From positions 1 to 17,300 of the forward strand of contig JAITXH010000084.1 in the NCBI GenBank assembly GCA_031284845.1: a stretch of DNA of 17,300 bases. Reading direction: 5' to 3'. The DNA comes from Puniceicoccales bacterium (GTDB lineage: Bacteria > Verrucomicrobiota > Verrucomicrobiia > Opitutales > UBA953). The number at the start of each line of letters is the position of its first letter. The first letter of the stretch is position 1. The notes under the pieces were generated by a model. It made no database searches and had not been told where the DNA came from. It saw nothing but the letters and a program-made list of their open reading frames with translations. The translations under genes and the position numbers were made by a program. Below, piece by piece: positions 1 through 6,111 of the stretch.

Positions 1-183
1 CTCATTTCCGAAAAAATATGGGAGGCTTCCTACGACATGGAGACCAACCTCATTGACGTCTATGTGCGCCGCCTCCGGCAGAAGTTTGAATCCGTCTTCG
101 CCGCTACCGCCACGCCTGCCAACGCACTGCCTCTCCCGCTCATCAAGACTCTTCGCGGTATCGGCTACCTCATGCAAAAGTAA
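1..183 (+). CDS. OmpR-family response regulator, C-terminal DNA-binding end (partial)
   Basis: The window opens inside a gene; frame 1 is open for 60 codons to a TAA at 181-183. The residues are the end of an OmpR/PhoB winged helix: a recognition-helix segment VYVRRLRQKFE followed by the wing strand LIKTLRGIGYLM, the family's usual last stretch. The missing upstream part should hold the receiver domain with the phosphorylated Asp. The protein would bind DNA in the cytoplasm when phosphorylated by its partner kinase. The kinase gene begins 30 bases downstream on the same strand, which is the normal order for such pairs. The style of the segment (W-E-A-S-Y-D-M-E-T-N before the recognition helix) is like the CusR/heavy-metal and PhoP-like regulators, but the signal cannot be told from this fragment. 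Start lies outside the window. Confidence 0.93.
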   Translation, partial: LISEKIWEASYDMETNLIDVYVRRLRQKFESVFAATATPANALPLPLIKTLRGIGYLMQK

Positions 184-213
184 GAAGAACCGGCCCCTCC
201 TTTTTTTTCCGTC

Positions 214-1581
214 ATGAAAGACTCCTTCGCATTCCGCCTCACGCTACGCGTCCTCATCCTCGTCACGCTCACCAGCACCCTTATCCTCGTCGCCGCCGGG
301 CTGCTCCTCCATCGCCAAAATGTCCATTCCCTCGAATTGCTCCACGACACGGAAGGCATGGAACTCATAGAATTGCTCGAAAAAAGCGGCACTGCCAGTG
401 CCGGAGAAATCAAGCACCTCATCGAAAACGAGGCCGACCGGGATGCCTTTCTTTTTCTCGTCCAAGTGAGCGACGCCCACGGCACCGCGCTCTACCGCAC
501 GGACAATCTCGGCACAGCCTTCATCCCGAAGCCCCCCGCCGGAGCCTCGCGGCATTGGATAACCTCAAATATCAAAAGCGGAGGCATCCTCGTCTCTGAA
601 TACAAGACAGCCTCCGGCCTCCACGTCCAAATCGGTTCCCCGCTCGACCGCGTGCACCATGTCCTCTCCATTTTTATCCGCCTCAGTGTCCTCCTTGTTT
701 TCGCCAGCATGGTTTTCGGCGTCTTCGCCGGACTCGTCCTCAGCCGCATGACGCTCGCCCCCATCCGCGCCATCGAGCACACCGCCCGACGCATCCGTGC
801 CGACAACCTCAGCGAGCGCATCCCCGTCCCGCCCGGACGCGACGAACTCGCCGCGCTCGCCACGCTCCTCAACCACACTTTTGACCACCTCGAAACCGCC
901 TTCGCGCAAATCCGCCAGTTCAGTGCCGACGCCTCGCACGAACTCAAGACGCCCCTCGCGCTCGTCCGGCTCACCGCCGAGAAAGTCCGTTCACGGCTCG
1001 CAGACGGCACCGCAGCCGACTCCGCCGAGCTTGACGCGCTGCTGGCCGACATTCTCGAAGAGACGAGTCACATGCACCAGCTCATCGAGACTTTGCTTTT
1101 CATTGCCAAAGCGGAAGGCGGCGTGCTCACGCTTCAACGCACCCAACACGACATGCCGTCTTTTTTGGCGGAGTTTGCCGAGGATGCACGCGCTCTCGCC
1201 GAAGACCGTGGCGCACAATTCGTCCTCGCCCGCAGCGACCCAGGCACCGCCCTTATCGAGGGACCGGCCTTGCGCCAGCTCCTGCTCAACCTCATGGCCA
1301 ATGCCCTTTATGTGACGCCGCCCAGCAGCACCATCACTTTGGAATCGCAGCGCACGGAAACGGGCTGGCGGCTCGTTTTGACGGACGAAGGCCCGGGCTT
1401 ACCGGAGGACATGTTATCGCGAATCTTTGAGCGTTTCACGCGGCACGGCGCGACGGCTTCTCCCGGCGGACACGGCCTTGGTCTCGCGATTTGCCACAGC
1501 ATCGCGGATTTGCATCAGGCGACACTTCGCGCCCAAAACCGCACAGACCGGCCCGGCCTCCAGATCGTGATGGAGTGGTAA
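214..1581 (+). CDS. Two-component sensor histidine kinase (HAMP-HisKA-HATPase_c)
   Basis: A 455-residue inner-membrane sensor kinase that should phosphorylate the regulator encoded just upstream. Order of parts: membrane segment about 11-32, periplasmic sensor region about 33-147, second membrane segment about 150-177, HAMP linker about 178-230, and the H-box FSADASHELKTPLALVR with phospho-acceptor His242. The ATPase part has the N-box LLLNLMANALYV (Asn359, Asn363), G1 box DEGPGLP at 391-397, F-box IFERF at 404-408 and G2 box GGHGLGLAI at 418-426, so all catalytic motifs are present. The layout and length are those of CusS-like kinases; the sensor region of about 115 residues has no motif I can name, so the ligand is unknown. 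The ATG is preceded by a pyrimidine run (eight T) and no Shine-Dalgarno. The first membrane segment begins directly after it, which supports this start. Confidence 0.95.
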   Translation: MKDSFAFRLTLRVLILVTLTSTLILVAAGLLLHRQNVHSLELLHDTEGMELIELLEKSGTASAGEIKHLIENEADRDAFLFLVQVSDAHGTALYRTDNLGTAFIPKPPAGASRHWITSNIKSGGILVSEYKTASGLHVQIGSPLDRVHHVLSIFIRLSVLLVFASMVFGVFAGLVLSRMTLAPIRAIEHTARRIRADNLSERIPVPPGRDELAALATLLNHTFDHLETAFAQIRQFSADASHELKTPLALVRLTAEKVRSRLADGTAADSAELDALLADILEETSHMHQLIETLLFIAKAEGGVLTLQRTQHDMPSFLAEFAEDARALAEDRGAQFVLARSDPGTALIEGPALRQLLLNLMANALYVTPPSSTITLESQRTETGWRLVLTDEGPGLPEDMLSRIFERFTRHGATASPGGHGLGLAICHSIADLHQATLRAQNRTDRPGLQIVMEW

Positions 1582-1648
1582 CGCAATGCCAAAGCTCCTG
1601 CCTGAAAAAGACGAACAAAGTTCATCAAAGCCTGTCCCCGTTTGCTCC

Positions 1649-3757
1649 ATGAAACGCATTTATTCACCCCTCAAATGGATGGCACTCCCGGTCGTTGCCG
1701 GCTTACTTCTTGTTTTCTGCGCCTGTAGCGCCAAGGCCGGATTTGCCGATGCGCCGCCCGCGATTGGCGATGCCGACTACACACGGCTCCGCCTGCCCGC
1801 CGTGCCCCTTGTCACCCACGACCCCTACTTGAGCGTCTGGTCGTCCAGCAACAAACTCAACACCGCGTGGGCGACGCATTGGACGGGAGCTATTAACGCC
1901 CTGTGCGCCCTCGTCCGCGTGGACGGCAAGACCTACCTCCTCGCCGGTGGTCCATTGCCGGAAGACAAAGGCATCGAGTGCGCCGATCAAAAATCCCTGC
2001 GCGTCACCGCCACGCGCACCCAATATATCTTTGCCGCCGGTGCCGCAGAAATCACGCTCACGTTCACCTCTCCGCTTTTGCTCGAGGATGTGGATGTGCT
2101 CTCCCGCCCAGCCAGCTATGTGCATTTCTCGACCCGGAGCACAGACGGAAAACCGCACAACATCCAACTCTACTTCGACGCCACTGCCGAGTGGACCGTT
2201 CACAACATAAAGCAAACCGTCGCATGGGAAACGCTCTCCGCCGATGGCACCGACGACATCCTCGCTATCGGCACCACGGAGCAAAAAATCCTCGGACGCA
2301 AAGGCGACAATGTGCGCATTGACTGGGGCCATCTTTTGCTCGCTTCGCCCAAATCGCAAAACGCCACAAGTTACCTCGGCGATTCCGGTGCCGCACGTTC
2401 CCACTTCGCGCAGTCCGGGCAAGTGCCTGCGTCTGAGCCTTCGCAGCCCCGCGCTGCCAATAACCGCTGGCCCGGGCTGGCGTTCCGCTTCGATCTCGGC
2501 ACCGTCGCCGATGCTCCCGCCGGGCGTTTCGTCGTTCTCGCCTACGACGACAAATACTCCGTGCAGTATTTCAAAAAAAATCTCCGCCCGTGGTGGAATC
2601 GCGATGGCAAACTGGGGCGCAAAGAACTCGCCGCGCTGGCGATCGCCGATCACGAAAAACTTGCTCGCCTCAGCGCGCAAACCGACGCCCGCATCGCCAC
2701 CGACGCGTTGAATGCCGGTGGACGCCAATATGCGGATTTGTGCATCGCCGTTTACCGGCAGGCCATCGCCGCGCACAAGGTCGTCGTCGGCCCCAAAGGA
2801 CAATTGTTCTTTTTCTCCAAGGAAAACTTCTCCAACGGCTCCATCGGCACCATAGACATCACCTACCCTTCGTTCCCGCTCTTCGCTGCGTATAACCCGA
2901 AACTCGCCCGCGGGCTGCTCGACTTCATCTTCGATTATGTGGAAAGCGGGAAGTGGCAAAAACCATTTGCGCCGCACGATATCGGCACTTACCCGTGGGC
3001 CAACGGGCAAACCTATCGCGGCGACATGCCCGTCGAGGAATCGGCAAATGTGCTCATCCTCACCGCGCTCCTCACCCGGCTTGAGGGCAATTCGGACTAC
3101 GTCCAGGCGCACCGCAAAACGCTCGACCGCTGGGCCGATTACCTTGTGAAGCACGGCTTCGATCCGGAGAACCAGCTTTGCACAGACGACTTCGCCGGAC
3201 GCCTCGCCCGCAACACCAACCTTTCCGTGAAAGCCATTGTGGGACTCGGTGCCTACGCCGATGCGCTCCAACGTGCGGGCGACACCGCCACAGCGGCGAC
3301 CTATCGGAACACCGCCAAAGATATGGCGAAACGTTGGCCGGAATTGGCCCGCGACGGCGATCACTACAGTCTCGCTTTCGAAAAGCCCGGCACATGGAGC
3401 CTCAAATACAACCTCGTGTGGGATAAGGTGCTCGGTCTCGGACTCTTTGACTCGTCCATAGCCAAGACCGAATACGCCTATTATCTCAAAAAGCAAAACG
3501 CCTATGGCGTCCCGCTCGACAACCGCGAACGCTACACCAAATCCGACTGGATACTGTGGGCAGCGGTGTTGGCGGACTCGCAAGCAGACTTCGACGCGTT
3601 GGTTGCGCCAGTCTGGAAATACGTGAATGAGACGTCCTCGCGGGTGCCGATCTCCGACTGGCACTGGACGCACGACGGCAAGATGAGATCATTTCAGGCG
3701 CGGGCAGTCGTGGGCGGTTACAGCATGAAGGTGCTGGAAGCGAAGATTAAGAAATAA
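1649..3757 (+). CDS. Exported glutaminase-like protein (DUF4964/DUF5127/DUF4965/DUF1793 type)
   Basis: A 702-residue exported protein of the family typified by fungal glutaminase A (GtaA), common in polymer-degrading Bacteroidota and Verrucomicrobiota. An N-terminal signal peptide is clear at 1-30 (K-R, then LPVVAGLLLVFCAC, cut near SAKA); the Cys could also make it a lipoprotein, although the lipobox is poor. The conserved N-terminal block includes LPAVPLVTHDPYLSVWSS at about 49-66 and a WTG motif near 80. The C-terminal DUF1793 helical region carries KSDWILWAAVLAD and VPISDWHW about 30-75 residues from the end. The family hydrolyses glutamine to glutamate where tested, but most bacterial members are untested, so substrate is inferred. 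An in-frame ATG at 1586 adds 21 residues ahead of the signal peptide, so I prefer 1649. It follows the sensor kinase by 67 bases on the same strand. Confidence 0.9.
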   Translation: MKRIYSPLKWMALPVVAGLLLVFCACSAKAGFADAPPAIGDADYTRLRLPAVPLVTHDPYLSVWSSSNKLNTAWATHWTGAINALCALVRVDGKTYLLAGGPLPEDKGIECADQKSLRVTATRTQYIFAAGAAEITLTFTSPLLLEDVDVLSRPASYVHFSTRSTDGKPHNIQLYFDATAEWTVHNIKQTVAWETLSADGTDDILAIGTTEQKILGRKGDNVRIDWGHLLLASPKSQNATSYLGDSGAARSHFAQSGQVPASEPSQPRAANNRWPGLAFRFDLGTVADAPAGRFVVLAYDDKYSVQYFKKNLRPWWNRDGKLGRKELAALAIADHEKLARLSAQTDARIATDALNAGGRQYADLCIAVYRQAIAAHKVVVGPKGQLFFFSKENFSNGSIGTIDITYPSFPLFAAYNPKLARGLLDFIFDYVESGKWQKPFAPHDIGTYPWANGQTYRGDMPVEESANVLILTALLTRLEGNSDYVQAHRKTLDRWADYLVKHGFDPENQLCTDDFAGRLARNTNLSVKAIVGLGAYADALQRAGDTATAATYRNTAKDMAKRWPELARDGDHYSLAFEKPGTWSLKYNLVWDKVLGLGLFDSSIAKTEYAYYLKKQNAYGVPLDNRERYTKSDWILWAAVLADSQADFDALVAPVWKYVNETSSRVPISDWHWTHDGKMRSFQARAVVGGYSMKVLEAKIKK

Positions 3758-3760
3758 CGC

Positions 3761-3790
3761 AAAAACGATGCAGGCTCTTTACCTGCATCG
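3761..3790 (-). terminator. Intrinsic terminator for the minus-strand mannose-1-phosphate guanylyltransferase operon
   Basis: A perfect 9-bp inverted repeat (CGATGCAGG at 3766-3774 and CCTGCATCG at 3782-3790) with a 7-base loop. Read on the minus strand the hairpin is followed directly by five T (complement of 3761-3765). It starts 19 bases past the minus-strand stop at 3810-3812. This is the classical Rho-independent layout for transcription coming from the right. On the plus strand there is no T run after the stem, so it would be a poor terminator for the glutaminase-like gene ending at 3757. Confidence 0.8.
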
Positions 3791-3809
3791 CGCCAGAAGG
3801 TGCTGCGGG

Positions 3810-4904
3810 TTAGACAAAGCGTGCACCGTCGTTCCGTTCCGCAATTTGGCGCACCAGTTTTTTGATCTCCTGTGCCCGGTGTTTCGGACACACCAAGGTG
3901 GCGTCGGCTGTGTGGACGATGATCAAATCCTCTACGCCCAGCGCGGCAATCAGGTGCCCATCCGAGCTGACGATGATGTTGTTTCCGGCGTCCAGCACGC
4001 TCGTTTCCCCTAGGCGGACATTTCCCGAGGCGTCCTTCTCTTCGTGTCGCGCCAAAGCGGACCATTCCCCGGCATCATCCCAGTCGAAAGCTGCGGGCAA
4101 ACACAGCACGTTGTCCGCTTTTTCCAGAACCGCATAGTCTATGGAAATTTTTTTGAGGGCCGGATAGACGGCATCCATCGCTACGTCCAGACGTTCGCCT
4201 GCATCGAGCCGCGCACCCAGCGCGAGGATGCCGTTCCAGACTTCCGGCTCGTGCTTCTCAAAGGCCCGGCGGATAGCGGTCACCTTCCAGACGAACATCC
4301 CGGCGTTCCAGAAATACCCGCCGCTTTCCAAATAGGTCTGCGCGGTGGCGGCATCCGGTTTCTCGACAAAGCGCCGCACTTGAAACACGGCGTGCCCGTG
4401 CGCAGGCCCGGCGGGTGCGCCGCGGTGGATGTAGCCGTAACCTGTGGCCGGAGAGACGGGCGGAATGCCGATCGTCACCAGATTGTCGCCAGCGCGGTCT
4501 TCCGCCACGGCAAAGGCTGCGGTGAGTGTTTTGCGGAAGCCGTCGGCGTCGTGGATGAGCGCGTCCGCAGGCAGTAGCGCGAGCGAGGCATCGGGGTCTT
4601 CGCGCCCGATCAACAGCGTGGCCAGCGCGACTGCCGCTGCGGTGTCCCGCCCCACGGGTTCGCCGGTCACCTGCGCGGGCTTCAGCGTCGGGCAGGCTTC
4701 CAGCACAGCGGAGCACTGGTCGCGGCGGGTGATTATCCTGATGTTTTCCGGTGGCACCACTGTGCCAAGTCTCGCCAAAGTCTGCGCCAGCATGGAGGTG
4801 CCGCCTGCGATGGGCAGGAGGTGCTTGGGGCGATCGTGCCGGCTTTGCGGCCAAAAGCGTTCCCCGTTTCCGCCGGCCATTATGACGATGTAGCGCTTGC
4901 TCAT
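3810..4904 (-). CDS. Mannose-1-phosphate guanylyltransferase (GDP-mannose pyrophosphorylase)
   Basis: A 364-residue cytoplasmic nucleotidyltransferase making GDP-mannose from mannose-1-phosphate and GTP, the donor for mannose, fucose and rhamnose-type sugars in LPS and exopolysaccharide. The N-terminal signature GGNGERFWPQSRHDRPK at 11-27 is the GTP-binding loop. Further family motifs are GEPVGRDTAAA at 81-91, LLPADALI at 110-117, FVEKPD at 179-184, YFWNAGMFVWK at 197-207, SIDYAVLEK at 254-262 and FDWDDAGEW at 273-281. It is the short form: it lacks the C-terminal cupin isomerase domain of bifunctional AlgA/ManC proteins, and 364 residues is normal for that form. The start lies 12 bases after the stop of the HAD gene, so the two are almost certainly co-transcribed, and a terminator follows. 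No Shine-Dalgarno is visible before the ATG. Confidence 0.95.
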   Translation of the reverse strand: MSKRYIVIMAGGNGERFWPQSRHDRPKHLLPIAGGTSMLAQTLARLGTVVPPENIRIITRRDQCSAVLEACPTLKPAQVTGEPVGRDTAAAVALATLLIGREDPDASLALLPADALIHDADGFRKTLTAAFAVAEDRAGDNLVTIGIPPVSPATGYGYIHRGAPAGPAHGHAVFQVRRFVEKPDAATAQTYLESGGYFWNAGMFVWKVTAIRRAFEKHEPEVWNGILALGARLDAGERLDVAMDAVYPALKKISIDYAVLEKADNVLCLPAAFDWDDAGEWSALARHEEKDASGNVRLGETSVLDAGNNIIVSSDGHLIAALGVEDLIIVHTADATLVCPKHRAQEIKKLVRQIAERNDGARFV

Positions 4905-4916
4905 GAAATGTGCGGG

Positions 4917-5597
4917 CTATGCCTGTATCAACGCCTGCAAGGTCGCCGGAGTCACTGCGGTGAGCCGGTGGACGACCAGGGTCGCTCCCGTGCGTGCCAG
5001 CACCGCCTCGGTGTTGGTCGTGGCCACGGCGATGACCTTGAAGCCTCCGGCCAGCCCGGCCTCTATGCCCGCCAGCGAGTCCTCAAACACGACGCCACGG
5101 CCCGGTGCGCAACCGGCGCTCTCTGCGGCCTGCAAAAAGACGTCCGGCGCGGGTTTGCCGCGCTTCACATTTTCGCTGGAAACGATGCCGCTGAAGAATC
5201 CGCCCAAATCCAGCAGGCGGATGCTCAGGTCAATGTTTTCCCGGTGCGTGGAAGAGCCGACGACGCACGGGATGCCCTCGCGTTTCAAGCCCTCAAGCAG
5301 TGCCCGCACTCCGGGCAAAGGCTCCAGCGAGGTGGCGGCTACGATCTCGCGGTAAAGCGCTTCTTTACGTGCTCCCAGCCGCGCAATGCCGGCGGTGTCG
5401 TCTTCGGCGGCCCAATTGAGGATGTGCGGGATGATGTATTCATTTTTGCGGCCAAACCCGCGTTTGAAGTGGTCGCCGGGCAATGAACGCCCTTCTTCGA
5501 GGGCGAGCATTTCCCAACTGCGTTCGTGTGCGGCGGAGGAGTCAACGATGACTCCGTCCCAATCAAAAATAGCGGCAAATGGCGTAGATGCAGACAT
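4917..5597 (-). CDS. HAD-superfamily hydrolase, beta-phosphoglucomutase-like
   Basis: A 226-residue cytoplasmic HAD protein with all four motifs: I, FDWDGVIVDS with nucleophile Asp12 and acid/base Asp14; II, VVGSST with Ser115/Ser116; III, GKPAPDVF with Lys148; IV, VVFEDSLAGIEAG with Glu172-Asp173. The helical cap inserted after motif I (about 18-90) places it in subfamily I with beta-phosphoglucomutase, phosphoglycolate and sugar-phosphate phosphatases. The substrate cannot be decided from these motifs; the phrase EDSLAGIEAG is typical of beta-phosphoglucomutase-like enzymes. It lies 12 bases upstream of the GDP-mannose pyrophosphorylase gene and 33 bases downstream of the VOC gene on the same strand, so a sugar-phosphate role is plausible but inferred. 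The first codons lead straight into motif I, supporting the start; no Shine-Dalgarno is visible. Confidence 0.92.
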   Translation of the reverse strand: MSASTPFAAIFDWDGVIVDSSAAHERSWEMLALEEGRSLPGDHFKRGFGRKNEYIIPHILNWAAEDDTAGIARLGARKEALYREIVAATSLEPLPGVRALLEGLKREGIPCVVGSSTHRENIDLSIRLLDLGGFFSGIVSSENVKRGKPAPDVFLQAAESAGCAPGRGVVFEDSLAGIEAGLAGGFKVIAVATTNTEAVLARTGATLVVHRLTAVTPATLQALIQA

Positions 5598-5630
5598 GGA
5601 TGTGTATTTAAAAAATGGATACCCGAGGTG

Positions 5631-6020
5631 TTAGTCCACCAAAGGTTTGGCGCGGCTGACGAGTTGGAGCGGGATGCCCCACGGGTCGCGCAGCATGGCG
5701 AGTGTATCCCCGGAAGGCGTTGCCGCCGGAGCTTCTACGGCTTTTGCGCCAGCGGCGACGAGACGGGCGGTGTCTGCGGCGAGGTCTGCGGAAAGGAATG
5801 CGACGTGGAGCACAAGCGGACTCTGCGCCGGATAGTCCGGCACGGGTGCGGCGGCGTTGTTGTAGATTTCCAGCACGGTGCGCCCGGCGGAGTCCGCCAG
5901 AAAGCGTGCCTGTGCCGGCCCGGTGGAAGCGCGGGCAATGCGCAGCCCGAGATGTTTGGAATACCACTCGGCTGCTGCTGCCGGGTCGGGATGTTGGAAG
6001 GCGACATGTTCAATGACCAT
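5631..6020 (-). CDS. VOC-superfamily (glyoxalase/bleomycin-resistance-like) protein
   Basis: A 129-residue protein with the paired beta-alpha-beta-beta-beta modules of the vicinal oxygen chelate fold. The first strand carries IEHVAF (His5), then EWYSKHLGL; VLEIYNN gives Glu51; the second module opens with LHVAFLSAD (His72) and closes with DPWGIPLQLV. Positions 5, 51 and 72 match the metal ligands of glyoxalase I, but the fourth ligand and base, normally Glu, is Gln119 here, so ordinary glyoxalase I activity is doubtful and a binding or other lyase/dioxygenase role is possible. A TTG four codons upstream (6032) is open in frame, but the ATG at 6020 matches the usual N-terminus. It is the first gene of a likely three-gene minus-strand transcript with the HAD and GDP-mannose genes. 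Confidence 0.88.
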   Translation of the reverse strand: MVIEHVAFQHPDPAAAAEWYSKHLGLRIARASTGPAQARFLADSAGRTVLEIYNNAAAPVPDYPAQSPLVLHVAFLSADLAADTARLVAAGAKAVEAPAATPSGDTLAMLRDPWGIPLQLVSRAKPLVD

Positions 6021-6045
6021 GCGCACTACCAAACACTAAATCCCC

Positions 6046-6074
6046 GTGCCCGTGAATGAAAAATATGCGGGCAC
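6046..6074. repeat. Inverted repeat between the GH2 gene end and the VOC gene start
   Basis: Two perfect 7-base arms, GTGCCCG at 6046-6052 and CGGGCAC at 6068-6074, separated by 15 AT-rich bases; arm centres are 22 bases apart, about two helical turns. It lies 26 bases upstream of the VOC start codon and 38 bases past the GH2 stop. There is no T run on either side, so it does not look like an intrinsic terminator. A dimeric regulator site for the VOC-HAD-GDP-mannose transcript is the alternative. Function is inferred only from position and symmetry. Confidence 0.4.
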
Positions 6075-6111
6075 AATCCGCCCCGCCGGAAACCGGAGGT
6101 GCGCGGGTACG

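Noticed and set aside
1703..3673. A 656-codon open frame on the minus strand opposite the glutaminase-like gene.
   Set aside because: It mirrors the codon bias of the plus-strand gene in a GC-rich genome, has no recognisable domain, and the plus-strand protein is clearly of a known family.
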